NCBI GenBank assembly: GCA_020975725.1 | Contig: QXJR01000004.1 | Location: 1-64,000 of the forward strand | Source of the DNA: Picocystis sp. L7 | Taxonomy: Eukaryota > Chlorophyta > Picocystophyceae > Picocystales > Picocystaceae | DNA length: 64,000 nucleotides | Reading direction: 5' to 3' | Part shown: piece after piece, positions 29,774 through 40,915 of the stretch | Layout: every line of letters begins with the position of its first letter | Position numbering within the stretch: the first letter of the stretch is position 1 | Notes under the pieces: model-generated | Database searches by the model: none | Told to the model about the DNA's origin: nothing | What the model saw: only the letters and a program-made list of their open reading frames with translations | Position numbers and translations under genes: made by a program

Positions 29774-32651
29774 TAATAAGCATGCCTGCCCCTCTCTGGT
29801 ACCATCTAGCAAGTGAATAATGGGACACATTTGTACAGTGATCGTCTGTTGATTGAAGCATAACATATGGACAAGAGCAAGCGTACACCGGATATTCTAT
29901 CGCTTGGTCCTAGCAAAGTCTATCGTTTGGACATATGTCTTTGTCTTGAATAGTCGCCGGAAGACGTTCAAGACGGGCCGATGTATAGGGTCCGAAACTG
30001 CCAAAGCTGATGTCGAGGCGTGCACTCAGGAATTTATCCTTTGGTAGAGGAAGAAGCTTGCGAACGACAACCCATGGGCCGTATCCGCTGCAGCTAATAA
30101 AAAAAGGATCCACAGAATGGACCGCCTATATCTATCTTGTTCTCAATAGGATATGCCTGGCTAGCCCAGTATGGCGAATCGATAACATGACCGACACTGT
30201 CGCGCTCCATCACGATCCTCCGACCGAGCCTCTCTTCCCACTAAAACAGATCCTTCGACACTTAAGCTTGTCAGTGTCGACGAATTGCAATCAACAGAAA
30301 CAGAAGTTTGCGCGGGAAAACCGACCAATTTGAGAGGAAGTGAACGAGCCGGATTGAAAACATTGAAGATCGAAATTCTTTGCACGGATGGGTGGTAGAT
30401 TGCGCTTTGAACAACTTTTGCAAGGCAAAGGTCCATGTCTATCGGTGATCAAAATCCGATTTTGAATCGTGTCCTTGCATGCTCCGAAAACTTTCATTTG
30501 ACTAGTGTGACTTCAAATCTGCTTATTCGAGGATTCTTTTTGAAGGCGTGGAAATGGAAGGTTTGTAGGATGTGAAGATTCTCACTTTCTTCACATGTGT
30601 GTTGCCGCGGCAATGGATGTTGGTAACAAACTCGGCTTAAAACGATTGTTGGAAAGCATGTCCTTTCACTTTGGAGATCCGGGTCTCTCGGGCACAATAA
30701 CTGCGCTTAGCCGCTACAAATTTGACCACGATGTCTCTTCTTGCACCACGACATACTTGACCGACCTCAAGAGACACTACGTTATCTGGTAGACCTGTTG
30801 GATTGAGAGATGGGTGCGTTGTTCTATGGTCAAGAAACAATCGGACTCTGCCTCTTCTCGACACATGTATGAAAAAGTCACAAAGATGCTACAACATCAC
30901 TCACACTAGACGTCCCTCCTTCGTGCGGGGTCCGTTTTAAACGATGCTCTTTCGGAAATAGTTCAACAATAAGGATCTAGAAATAGTTCTTATGTGGCTC
31001 TTCCCCATCAAGCACCTATTAGGAGTTCCTTGTTGTAGTCTTGAGCTTCACCCGTGTGAAGGAAGTTGTCAAAAGAGGACGAAGCGCTTGAAAAAGCAAT
31101 GCGTTGCTCTCGAGGTCAAGACCGGTTAGATTATCGTGGATGTCCGTGCGAGGTTAGATAGCTCCTTGTCCATGGGCCTCCCCAATTGGTAGCCTTGAGT
31201 GAGGGAGTGGGGACCCCAAATCCCCACTTCCTAGAATCGTCAAGTGTTTCACATATTCAAATTCGCTCGATTGAATAGCAAGATGTGTACTCTCCCTAAA
31301 TCGCCACGTGTCGCAACATTCAATGGGGAGGGCATTCCACTACGCACTCACGTCTTGTATGCAGAACCAACTCCTCACCATCACCATTGGCGCCTTATAT
31401 GGGATCACGAAAGTGTTGCCTCGAACAACAAGCAATAAGAAAACGTGGAATTGAGGGTACTAAAATTGGTTTTTCATTCGGTACGTGAACAAGGTGTGTG
31501 GCAACGACATGCCATTGAAGGAGATGCTAGAAACGGTGAACGATATTCATTCGCATGCACTTCAAAGATCCCATGAAGCTTGTGTTGTCTCGATGCAAGA
31601 GACGCATGCCTTTTGAGAATTGTCCTAGGCAAGCGAACATCCTTTCTTGCGTTTGAAACGATGACGATGCGTACAAGAAGGCGATGCTTTTGAGAAAGAA
31701 AAGCTAGGACGACAACTTAAGTGCCTAGGCCAACCGTTAGAACGCATGGTGGCAAAATCAAGGAGATGTCCAAGGAACCCTCGGTAAGTTGTCTTCATGT
31801 TCGCCCACACGTACCAAACTGCCAACGTCTCTTCGGTTCTTGCAAGCCATGGTGCATCCATAATTGTGTTTGTGGTCGACATGCACGCAAAGAATGTGGG
31901 CCAATCCATCATAGCGATTGTTTTGAGGGCACAAATGGATGTTTACCACTCTTGTAGATCATTTGCAAAGGATAGTGGGCAAGGACAAGATTAAGAAGGT
32001 GCTATACATTTCCCAAAGTTCATACCGGTTGGAAAGTTGGTATTCTTCTTTTATAAACCGTAAACTTTAGATTCCTCTTGCCACTTCTATACGTGAGTTA
32101 AAGTCTACCACCAGACTACACTCGTACTATACTAAAGGCTCACGCTTATGGAAGGTGTGGGAAGATGAGGTACAAGGAATGCATTTGTAGCCGTCCACTA
32201 ATGCAATTCCGGCTATAAAACGGAATGCAATTTCATCAAGATACAGCGGAATCCCACCATCGACATCCTGAAGCGCATGACCAACGAGCGTCCCAAAACC
32301 CTGTGTCACTCAAAGAGGGAGGCATTCAAGACGTTGATCGGATCTTGGATTTACAAAAGAAATTTACCTTTATGTGACCGGGAATGGAACCAAAGAGGGC
32401 CTCCCCATGCGAAGTCCATGATGTAGCAATGTCAGGCCCGAGAAGGAGGACTACGGGAAACGACAGTTCTATTCGTCTTCGTTCCATATGCAATCTGCCA
32501 TTGGAAGAAAGTGTCCCATTATTCCTTTAGTCGAGAGTAACTGGTCAAATCAACTCAACGCACACTCCAAGGAGTTGGTTGTTCAAACAAAAGAATAGCC
32601 CTTGTGGGCAAAGATTCTACCTGGATTGTGTCAACTGTAGGCACAACAGCC
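29774..32651. other. Long gap with no supported gene
   Basis: 2.9 kb between the 3' ends of NDUFAF7 and LETM1, less GC-rich than the gene blocks and full of stops in all frames. Short stretches look like decayed coding sequence, for example on the minus strand around 32127-32309 (YLDEIAFRF). I cannot assign a family. Probably old mobile-DNA debris. Confidence 0.4.
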
Positions 32652-34853
32652 TCATTCATTGCTTTCCTTGTTCTCCTCAAGCAAAGATAGCAAATCACCG
32701 ATTGATATCTTGCCATCCATGTCACTATCCAAGCGCTCCAGCAACGATCGGAGTTCGTCTTCACCCAGTGTTTCTTTGAGAAAGGTGAGTGCAAGCCGAA
32801 CTTCCTCTGTGCCGATAACTCCATCATTGTCTGTATCAATCATCTTCAGTTTTTGGCCAAGCTTGCATTCCACATCATCTAATTCTTTCTCAAGCGATAC
32901 AAGCAGAGTGTTCACACGGTTTGAGAGAGCAGATGTTGCCGCATCTTTCTCTGCGGCTTGAACGTCTCTGTTGTTCTCAATCTTGCCTGCACGGAACAGA
33001 AGCTGAGGAACTCTTCTTGTAGCAAGCTCATTGTACTTCAATATTTCTTTTTCTGCGAGCCTCAAAAACTGGGCGCGCTCCACGCTCACGCTTGAAGAAG
33101 AAGAGAGCACTGCCAATGCTGTCTGCACACCCTTCATCTTCCGGGTCTGCGCTTGAAGGACACGATCAGCGAGTTCTTCATTGATCGTTGGGAATTCTGC
33201 TGCTAGCTCTTTGCCATCCTTGGGCCTCTGGTCCGCTACGGTGGCAGAGCGCATTTCCAGCAATGCTTTGTCAGTGACTGCCAGGTCCTCTAGCTCCTCT
33301 TGGATCATGGCCTGCTCTCTCTGGAAATAATCAAACCGCTGCTGGAGTTGCTCTGCTCTTGTCTTCTCTGATCTACTAGCAAATTCCAAATCTTCCATGA
33401 CTTCGTCAGGGAGGGAAGTAATGGTCTCTTGCATATCATCCAGTGCTTGTTGCGTAACTGTCTTGCTCTCTGCACCTCTACCAGCATGCAGAATGGTGAA
33501 GGCCCTTGATAGAAGTAGGAGGGAAGAGGGCAAATTCTGATTCAGGGACAAGTCCAGCCACTCGGTGAGTTGGCGCCTCATGAACGAGATGGACTCGCTT
33601 CCAAAGGGAGCCCTCATGCCACGTGCACGACATGCAGCTCTTAGCTCTTCTGCTGTGAGGCTCTCTATCCCTTCGTCCCTTATCATCTGATCATCGGTCC
33701 GAATCTTCTGCAAGTGCTTCCTAAGTTTGGAACGGATAAAAGGATCTGAACCAAAAGGTGACAGACCCACAAATCGTGAAAGGTTTACAAGCTGTGATCT
33801 GTCAAGATGATCGAGTGTCAGCTCGTCGTTGAACAATCTTGCAAATCTTAGTATTTCCTGATTATCTATTTTTTCCCCACTCCTTGCACGAGAAACAAAC
33901 GCCGATAGTTCTTCTGCAGTTGTCTGGACTTCTCCGCCCCTTGTTTTGCTAATCTCGGATGCCATCTCCTCAACGGTGTCCTGCAAGAACTTGGCAAGCT
34001 CTATCTTGGCCCTCAGCCGTTTCTTGTACTGCTCCTCTTCTTGGAGTCTATCTTGGAATGTTGAAGGGAGCATGTTAGGGAAAATTTTCAAGGCGACTGG
34101 AAGGAGAAATTCCATAAAAGGAACAAGCACAAACACCAGCATGGGCACAAGTCGGAACATGTCTGCAGCTGTTCTTGTCAGTTGCCTTTTCTCTCGTCTA
34201 GTCAACGCTTTGCCCTCCACAACTTTTCCAAGAAAACCGACGGCAATTTTAACTTCCAGCGCCAATAGTTTCGTGCCTGTCCAGTAATGCTGTGCTGCAT
34301 TCTTCGCCGAAACACCGAGCTTGCGAAACCATTCTCGCCACCCCGCCGCATCCATGGCACGAATTCTCTTCCATGCACCAGGTATACTCGCCAGGAAGTC
34401 GCGCAGGTATCTCCACGCCTCCGCCATTTTTTTCGCTGGCTTGGTTTGTTGGGCCTGACGCAGCGACGCCTCGGCTCTGCGACGTGCAGCGTCCAGAGAG
34501 GCGATCGTTGCATCACACTGTTCCGCATCTGCGGGCGTGTAGTTCGATCCATTCGGCGTGGGTTTGTTTGCATCCTCAGATACCTTGTACGCGGTGGATT
34601 TGACTCCCGGATCTGCTCTTTCGGTTGCTTGGGAAGCTTCTTGTATCCCTCGCGAGGCAAAACTAGGTGGTCCTTGGCTGTGGCGCAGCTCCCACTGGCG
34701 CAGTTCCGCCCCTCTGGTAGACGCCAAGAACGCACGCGTCTGCCTTTCTCCCAGGTTTCGGATCTGTGACACGTCCCAAAGGCATTTCACGAGCGCATCG
34801 GTCCTTCCTGTGCGAGCAGCGGCTCGCCACGCCATGAACGGCGTGCGAGCCAT
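32652..34853 (-). CDS. LETM1: LETM1-like mitochondrial inner-membrane protein with two EF-hands
   Basis: 733 aa, no intron. LETM1 is a mitochondrial inner-membrane protein linked to K+/H+ and Ca2+ exchange and mitochondrial volume. A basic mitochondrial-type N-terminus (MARTPFMAWRAAARTGRTDA) comes first. The LETM1 domain follows: REKRQLTRTAADMFRLVPML leading into a membrane segment with the conserved PFMEFLLPVALKIFPNMLPS (about 235-262), then LETM repeats such as GLSPFGSDPFIRSKLRKHL. Coiled coils come next, then two EF-hands at the C-terminus (DTDNDGVIGTEE and DSDMDGKISIGDL, about 665-725). Confidence 0.92.
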   Translation of the reverse strand: MARTPFMAWRAAARTGRTDALVKCLWDVSQIRNLGERQTRAFLASTRGAELRQWELRHSQGPPSFASRGIQEASQATERADPGVKSTAYKVSEDANKPTPNGSNYTPADAEQCDATIASLDAARRRAEASLRQAQQTKPAKKMAEAWRYLRDFLASIPGAWKRIRAMDAAGWREWFRKLGVSAKNAAQHYWTGTKLLALEVKIAVGFLGKVVEGKALTRREKRQLTRTAADMFRLVPMLVFVLVPFMEFLLPVALKIFPNMLPSTFQDRLQEEEQYKKRLRAKIELAKFLQDTVEEMASEISKTRGGEVQTTAEELSAFVSRARSGEKIDNQEILRFARLFNDELTLDHLDRSQLVNLSRFVGLSPFGSDPFIRSKLRKHLQKIRTDDQMIRDEGIESLTAEELRAACRARGMRAPFGSESISFMRRQLTEWLDLSLNQNLPSSLLLLSRAFTILHAGRGAESKTVTQQALDDMQETITSLPDEVMEDLEFASRSEKTRAEQLQQRFDYFQREQAMIQEELEDLAVTDKALLEMRSATVADQRPKDGKELAAEFPTINEELADRVLQAQTRKMKGVQTALAVLSSSSSVSVERAQFLRLAEKEILKYNELATRRVPQLLFRAGKIENNRDVQAAEKDAATSALSNRVNTLLVSLEKELDDVECKLGQKLKMIDTDNDGVIGTEEVRLALTFLKETLGEDELRSLLERLDSDMDGKISIGDLLSLLEENKESNE

Positions 34854-35093
34854 CTTGCTTCGGAAGACGGAGTATCTTCTCGTTCGGGCAGGATCCAGGT
34901 GGATGACCCAGGTTGGTTTTCCAATGGAGAGTCCTTTTTACCCGCCCCCCTGGGCTCGATCCCCCATCTAGAATTCGGATTCACGTGACGGGTTCGTCGA
35001 AAGCCCATCACGCCTGTCCGGTACCTTGCCGGAGGACGAGCTCAGAGGCTTCCTGTCAGAGAACTACATCAAGAAAGATGCATGCAGCGATAG

Positions 35094-35597
35094 ATGGATC
35101 GCAGGAAGGAACCGAGGTTGGAATGGGAATGTGCAAGCAGAATCGAAGTTGGCGTCTCTTCCCATACACGTGCAGCAAGACAACGAGCGGAACACACGCA
35201 TGTGCCCGCTTTCGTTACATACCCGAATGACCATGCAGCACATCTGCACATCCAAACCCATGCTGAAAGGGTTGAAAAACAGAGATTTTCAACGAGGAGC
35301 ATATCAAAACCATCTGAAACCAAATCCAGTTCTCGGTCTCCAAGGATAGCAAACTGGTGCGTTCCGCCAGACAGGGCATCGGACTGCACTCCCATCCCGT
35401 GTACAAATGGAAGGATTCCAAGATGTGGGACTGGCGATTCTAGGGTTTATGCGATTGCATTGCCTATAGACAAATTTTGCTGCTTCAAGATTCAGAAAGT
35501 GGAAACAGTTGCAACAGCGAGGAAAGATGCCGCTCACTGCTTGTCCTCCTCTTCCTGCAGGAGCGCCTGCTCAGCACCTCTGCGAAGAATCTCTTGA
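35094..35597 (+). CDS. Hypothetical 167-aa open frame
   Basis: An ATG-started frame in the 680-bp gap between the LETM1 start and the TAF8 stop, overlapping the 3' end of TAF8 by 64 bp on the other strand. I do not recognise it; it is rich in Ser, Arg and Cys. The upstream part of the gap (34854-35093) is the LETM1 promoter side. It may be a chance frame. Confidence 0.18.
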   Translation: MDRRKEPRLEWECASRIEVGVSSHTRAARQRAEHTHVPAFVTYPNDHAAHLHIQTHAERVEKQRFSTRSISKPSETKSSSRSPRIANWCVPPDRASDCTPIPCTNGRIPRCGTGDSRVYAIALPIDKFCCFKIQKVETVATARKDAAHCLSSSSCRSACSAPLRRIS

Positions 35598-36592
35598 GCA
35601 CGTCGCTGCTTCCGCAAGCGGTCCTGCTCTGCTTCATAGGTTGCTGCTCGCGCAGAAGGAAACACCGAAACGGGGGCTACGTCTGCTCCCAAAGAAGATG
35701 CTGCGGCCACTGCACGCGTTCTCGTTGCCCAGTCGAGGGAAAAGGTCAGGGGTGGCCTATTCATCTTGCTCCCGGAAACTTCTGGGGTCTTGTCTTCCCA
35801 GACCACCCCTGTCAGCGTCTTCTCTTTGTCATGTTCTTGGAGGTCCTGCAAACCATCCCCAAACGCTGCCAGTGGCGACGCAGCTGGCAGATCTTCTTCC
35901 CCCACGGTGGTCGTTGGAGCCACCTCAGGTGGTGCCAAGAAGGGATTGCGAGCCGCTGCATCAGCTTCGGCGGCTGCCTGCCTCGCTTTCAATGGCGCCG
36001 GACCCTTGGTGCCACTTATGTCTCCCCATCGATGCCGCTCTTCTACTAGTAAACGAAGAGGTATGCTCTGATCGGTCTTCCGTTTGAACGAGGCGAGTGA
36101 ACGCTTCGCTTCTCTTCTTTGCCGATCCACTTGGTTCTTTTGTACTGTAGGATCCGTGTCGTGTGCATCGTATGCTGGAGTGGATTTATATGTGTGTTTG
36201 TCGGGGAAGGCAGGAAGGAAAGGAGACACGCCCTCTGGAGGTTCCTCGCCAAATTCCTCGAACGTAGGAAGCCGCTTGGCTTTTTTCCGCACGGGGAACG
36301 AAGGAACGGTCCTTGCAAAGGGTATCTCGTCCTCCTTTTCCACGTACTCGCACAACAAGTCAAGATCCACTCCCGTGTCTTCCAATGCACGCACCGCGTC
36401 CGGAAAGGAGGCCTGAGTGCGTCCTGACATCTCGGCGTACGCCTGCGAAGCTGCGCCCACCTCCTTCAGGTATCGGACTACGACTTCGGCAAGCGCATCC
36501 GCTGCACTCTCTCGCACGCTTTGAAATCCAGAAGCCTCTGCGGTCTGAGCAGCAGCAGTGCGTGCCAAAGCACGCGCATAGGCGTCGCTCAT
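35534..36592 (-). CDS. TAF8: TFIID subunit TAF8
   Basis: 352 aa, no intron. TAF8 is a histone-fold subunit of the general transcription factor TFIID and pairs with TAF10. The N-terminal histone fold (bromodomain-associated type) covers about residues 5-85 (ESAADALAEVVVRYLKEVGA, AYAEMSGRTQASFPDAVRAL). The TAF8 signature PAFPDKHTYKSTPAY is at about 126-140, followed by a charged basic/acidic C-terminus of no known fold. The order and the HTYKSTP motif make the assignment specific. Confidence 0.87.
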   Translation of the reverse strand: MSDAYARALARTAAAQTAEASGFQSVRESAADALAEVVVRYLKEVGAASQAYAEMSGRTQASFPDAVRALEDTGVDLDLLCEYVEKEDEIPFARTVPSFPVRKKAKRLPTFEEFGEEPPEGVSPFLPAFPDKHTYKSTPAYDAHDTDPTVQKNQVDRQRREAKRSLASFKRKTDQSIPLRLLVEERHRWGDISGTKGPAPLKARQAAAEADAAARNPFLAPPEVAPTTTVGEEDLPAASPLAAFGDGLQDLQEHDKEKTLTGVVWEDKTPEVSGSKMNRPPLTFSLDWATRTRAVAAASSLGADVAPVSVFPSARAATYEAEQDRLRKQRRAQEILRRGAEQALLQEEEDKQ

Positions 36593-37905
36593 GCCTTCCT
36601 CTCAAAAACTGGTCGAAAGGACGCATGCGGTGGAGGGGCCAAGGCAGAGTTTTTTCTCGACTCCTCCCGTCGAGGAGGGCCCAGGCATCCTCGATCCATT
36701 TCGAGAGATATGTAGGGTAGAAGAGATCGCTTACATGTCACCAACGCGCAAGCGTGTTGTTTTTGATCCCAGTTAGGTGGTCTCTAGTTAGTTAGGAACG
36801 TGAAGAAATGTCAAGAGCGCTCAGCAAAAGGCAATGTCCTCCTAACATCGTCCACATCTTCGATGTGACAGTCACCTTTGCATGAGTGACCATGAACTAC
36901 ACAATTGCAAAGTTTGCATAGTCGTTGCTCTCCGTTCAAAAAACTCCTCACCCTTAAGAGAACCAAAACGTAAGTGAAATCGAGGAAGGGAAACCTAGGT
37001 TGATCGGTTGCCCTAGTCAAAACATTATTCAAAGAAACCAGCTCCTAGAGCACGCTAGAGTGTTTGTTGGCGATGGAAGATGTTTCACATCCGACGGTGG
37101 GCTTGGTGTGGTGACCAGAAATGTGGTGTTGATGGCGAACCTCTTGCTCGAAAAGGATAACATTGAAAATTGCTTTACGGGAGATAGAAAACGCTTGGCA
37201 TCACATTGTGTCCTTTCAGCTAAGATTGATTGATGTAGGGGTACGAGAGAGCCCAATGTATCAAGTGCACGTACATTGAATTCGTGACCTCCCTAGATCT
37301 ACCAAGAGGTGCGATGCCCCACGCGTGAACCATTTGATGCATCGCACGTTTCCTCCTCCAACACCAAAGTAATCGCAACCACCTTGGGATGACAAGGAAT
37401 AAACTTCATATTAGAATGCTTTGCCATTACGTTGATTCAACTCGTAGACTCCAATGAAGGCTTGCTTGGGAGGCCAAACAAGGCTTCTGCTCTGACCATC
37501 TTTGCACGGAAGACCAATGTTTTTCCTTGAAAATGGGAAAGTGGTCCAAGCGGCGTAGCAATGCAGACCCCACGTAGACTTGTTGATCTCGCATCCGACT
37601 TGCTCGAGCTTGCAGCTTCGGTTCCTTCGGCTATGGTGCTCCGGAATCGAAGACGTCAATTGGATATTTCTTCAACAACGTGTAGCCTTTTCCAACACTA
37701 CTTCCGGAGATGAGGCTGTTGTGTACACCGAAGGCTTTTTCCCTCTCGCCGGGGGAAGTGTAGGGCTCGACTGGAGGGACTTCGGATGAAATCCCACCCC
37801 AATCGAACGAGCGTACCTGGACAGGTAAACCACGAGGACACCCAAAAGGAGGGGGCGGCGCACCAACGTGGAACGAACCAACCGTAGAAGTGCCACGCGC
37901 GTAGC
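36593..37905. other. Gap with no supported gene
   Basis: 1.3 kb between TAF8 and FCF1, with stops in all frames. The last 150 bp before FCF1 contain GGCTCGACTGG and CCAATCGAACG words that may belong to its promoter. Confidence 0.35.
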
Positions 37906-38481
37906 ATGGGAAAAGCGAAGAAGACGAGGAAGTTCGCGCAAGTGAAGCGTGTGCTGAACATCAAAGACGTGAAACAGAAACAGGCGGATAAGTCGAAAGA
38001 TCAAAAGAAAGTCAGGAACGTGCCCCTGACGTCTTCCGCGCTCTTCTTCAAGTACAATACGGCACTCGGTCCACCATATCAAGTGCTCGTAGACACGAAT
38101 TTTATCAACTTTTCAATCAAGAATAAAATCGATCCCGTGAAGGGTATGATGGATTGTCTGTATGCACAGTGCACTCCCTGTGTAACGGACTGCGTCATGG
38201 CAGAACTGGAAAAACTTGGCCAGGCCTATCGTGTAGCGCTTAAGATGGCCAAAGATCCTCGTTTCGAACGCCTTCCATGCACACACTCGGGTACGTATGC
38301 AGACGACTGCTTGTGCGAAAGAGTCAGGCAGCACAAGTGCTACATTGTTGCCACTTGTGATCAAGATTTGAGGAGGAGAATTCGGAAGATACCAGGAGTT
38401 CCCATCATGTACATAGCACAGCACAGGTATTCCATCGAAAGACTCCCAGAGGCTACCATGGGTGGAGCCCCGAGGGTGTAA
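37906..38481 (+). CDS. FCF1: rRNA-processing endonuclease FCF1/UTP24
   Basis: 191 aa, no intron. FCF1/UTP24 is the PIN-domain nuclease of the nucleolar small-subunit processome that cuts the pre-rRNA near the 5' end of 18S rRNA. Seen: N-terminal MGKAKKTRKFAQVKRVL, the PIN active-site acids in VLVDTNFINFSI, CVMAELEKLG and ATCDQDLRRRIRK, and the zinc-binding CTHSGTYADDCLCERV segment. The ending VPIMYIAQHRYSIERLPEA matches the family. Length is normal (yeast 189 aa). Confidence 0.96.
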   Translation: MGKAKKTRKFAQVKRVLNIKDVKQKQADKSKDQKKVRNVPLTSSALFFKYNTALGPPYQVLVDTNFINFSIKNKIDPVKGMMDCLYAQCTPCVTDCVMAELEKLGQAYRVALKMAKDPRFERLPCTHSGTYADDCLCERVRQHKCYIVATCDQDLRRRIRKIPGVPIMYIAQHRYSIERLPEATMGGAPRV

Positions 38482-38579
38482 TGCTTTAGTACTTCATGTA
38501 CAAACTGCGCCTTTAATGGTTAGGTGTCATCCCAACAATTGAAACAGAGAGAATAACTTTGATAAAACGTACGGTGTGA

Positions 38580-39140
38580 CTACTGTCGTTCATCATGCTT
38601 ATCCTTTCTCTTTTTTGTTGCAAGGAGAACGGCTTTGAAAGCAAGGCGTGCCCCCGCTGCAATCGTGGTTCCCAGAACTGGCGCAGCGGCTTTGACGGCA
38701 TTTCCAGCGGTTTGGGCTGTAGCTTTTGTAATCTCCCGTACACTTTGTCCAGCCGCCTTTCCCATCGGCCCTCTTGCCACATCCCAAGCCATCTTTGCAG
38801 GAACCGGAGGGTTATTTTCAGCCTTGTTCAGCGTTTCATCTACACTTTTCAACATCCAGTCGATAGCGTTCCCAGCTCCCGTGTTTCGAGGCTTGCTGAT
38901 ATCTTTCGTTTCTTGCAATTCTTCCTTCCGCACAGCTTCAAGATAAACTCTTGAGTGTCGGACCGGTGGCCGCTGTGATGGCCCCTTCGCGTCATTCGGA
39001 GCGCTCGTCGTTGGCTGCCCCGCTCCCTCTCCAGCTTGCGATGGCAGCTTTGAAGCACTCCTGAAGGGATTCCTACTATGCGCTCTTCTCTCGAACGCTT
39101 TTCGACACACTCGGGAAGACGACGTCGTCCCTTTCATCAT
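38580..39140 (-). CDS. Unknown 186-aa protein, possibly organelle-targeted
   Basis: ATG-started at 39140, about 100 bp from the 3' end of FCF1. The first 40 residues are basic, Ser/Arg-rich and acid-poor (KAFERRAHSRNPFRSASK), like a transit peptide. The C-terminal half has an Ala/Gly-rich amphipathic or hydrophobic stretch (AGNAVKAAAPVLGTTIAAGA) followed by a Lys-rich end. No family recognised. Codon use and clean ends make it a plausible gene. Confidence 0.45.
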   Translation of the reverse strand: MMKGTTSSSRVCRKAFERRAHSRNPFRSASKLPSQAGEGAGQPTTSAPNDAKGPSQRPPVRHSRVYLEAVRKEELQETKDISKPRNTGAGNAIDWMLKSVDETLNKAENNPPVPAKMAWDVARGPMGKAAGQSVREITKATAQTAGNAVKAAAPVLGTTIAAGARLAFKAVLLATKKRKDKHDERQ

Positions 39141-40049
39141 CGTTCGACAACGCAAATTTGGACGAGTTGGAAGGACACTTCGTCTCGTCAAGATCCCTAT
39201 GTTGGTAAACTAGGAAGAAAGGAGTTTATATTTCTTTTCGGGTATCATGGGACGAGCCTCCTTACCGGACCCACGGATGCTTCGAACTCTCACGTTGCCT
39301 CAACCCCATCAAGCAAAAGTGTTCGATGCGTGAACAACTGCTTCCTCTACGATTAACTCAACGTGTTCTAAATCGGTAGGACTTTCCGCAACTAGTCACG
39401 TGAAGGACTTGACAATCGCTTCTAAAACACGGAAGAAGTGGATGGTTTAGACATAACATTGGGTGTTGCCCATGTAGTCAACTTAAGGCTTAGACAAAGG
39501 ATTATAGAATGACGAGAATGCGATACCATACTTGGATCTCCATCATGTAGCAAATGGTTAAAAGAAACTTTGTTTTTGTGCATTGCGAACATTTTCCCCC
39601 TTAGATTGTAAGTTCACTAGGTTTAGTCTTTCGACATTGCAATAGGTTTCAGTAGTAGAAGGAATCCACAAACAAAGAGCAAACTCCCTCACATCATGAA
39701 CGACTTGAAGATAAAAAGATTCTATTACCCCCATCGTTTGCTTCGTGCTTAAGGCTTGTGGCGCATGGGCGCCCACCTCCTTCTCCCGTAATGAGCCAGC
39801 GGCACTGGTGGTGGCGTCGGCGTGCGTTCGCGCTCGTTTGCTCGTGCATTCGTGTCGCCGCGGTGCTCGAGACCGTTGGGCGGAACGTTGAGGAACGTTG
39901 TTGTGTTCTCGTTCCCCTCCGCCGCGATTTATATTACATCTTAACTCCATTGTGGAATCCGCCCGCGGCTAAGCCACCTATTTATCCGGTTTATCGGCAA
40001 CGGAGCCCTTATTAGAAAGGGGGACAAACCCGTCCCTATTCGGGGTTAT
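39141..40049. other. Gap with decayed sequence upstream of the LTR element
   Basis: 900 bp without an assignable gene. The TTG-started frame on the minus strand at 39558-39950 is not recognised. Confidence 0.3.
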
Positions 40050-40302
40050 TCCTAGCCCTGCATTCGCCTACGGACATGGTGGAGGAGGACGTCCTTGTGA
40101 GGGGAAGGCAAGGGCCTTCCTCGGGCATCCGAGAATATTCCCTCATGCCTCCCTAGTACTTCCTCGTAGGTAGCAAGATGTTGCAAGCGAGGGAACCAAA
40201 GTGCTTTTGGCCAATGCGGAGTGATCATGGTCACAAGGGCTCTAGGTTCGGCCTCCAACTTGCCTATCACGGAGTCAATGAGGCAACTAAGTGGGTGTGC
40301 CC
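40050..40302 (-). mobile_element. Older retroelement fragment, left flank of the LTR insertion
   Basis: The minus strand encodes a stretch resembling the end of a retroelement RNase H-type region (VTMITPHWPKALWFPRL), as found in DIRS-like and related elements. Its counterpart lies beyond the younger LTR element, at 47791-48010. It is a broken, older copy that served as the insertion site. Confidence 0.5.
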
Positions 40303-40884
40303 TGTAGCGTCCAAGTAGGGTCGCGGACAGGGGACACTTGGGCAACGAGCGAGTTGCGGCTCTCAGCAGTCGTTGAGGTCCTGGAAGAGGCTGATGAGGC
40401 GAGGAGGTCGTCTCGGAGGACAAGTAGAAAAGTGAATTGCAAGGCAAAGAGAGGGACTGGAGGTCCGTCTCTCAAAACCACTCAATGGCGGTTGAGATGA
40501 GGGCAAGTGGGGCACAAGGAGGGTCCACGTGCTGCTGACGGTCAAATCTGACCGTCCGTGCAGCCAGCCGTGGGGCGTCCGGCAGCTGTCCGAGTCATCG
40601 ACACCGTCCAGCCTCCCCAGCCCTACCTTCTAGAAGTACACGGGGGAAGGGAATCCTTTCGACTCAACTCTACCGGTCAAGGGTTCCCTTCATCCCTTAC
40701 TGAAACATGTCCATTGACCCGGGGCGTTCTGCATCTAGTCCCGGGCTCTGTTGACCCACATTCAATCCAGACCCGGATCTATGGTATAACGGTAATAGGG
40801 GGCAGTAAGGCAATGACTGCCCTTTTACTCCCCAAAGTCTCGGGGTCTTCACGCAGGGTCTCATAGGGTCCCTGCTAAGCTACA
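40303..40884 (-). repeat. 3' LTR of the Ty3/Gypsy element
   Basis: 582 bp, TGTAGC...GCTACA on either strand, almost identical to 47209-47790. Confidence 0.95.
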
Positions 40885-40915
40885 TTCTCCTGGCTCCTGT
40901 CAGGTCACTGACACA

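Noticed and set aside
32127-32309. Possible IS1595/Merlin-like transposase tail (YLDEIAFRF)
   Set aside because: Only one short motif, no catalytic residues or terminal repeats found.
40558-40866. 102-codon frame present in both LTRs
   Set aside because: It is a repeat copy within the LTRs, not a separate gene.
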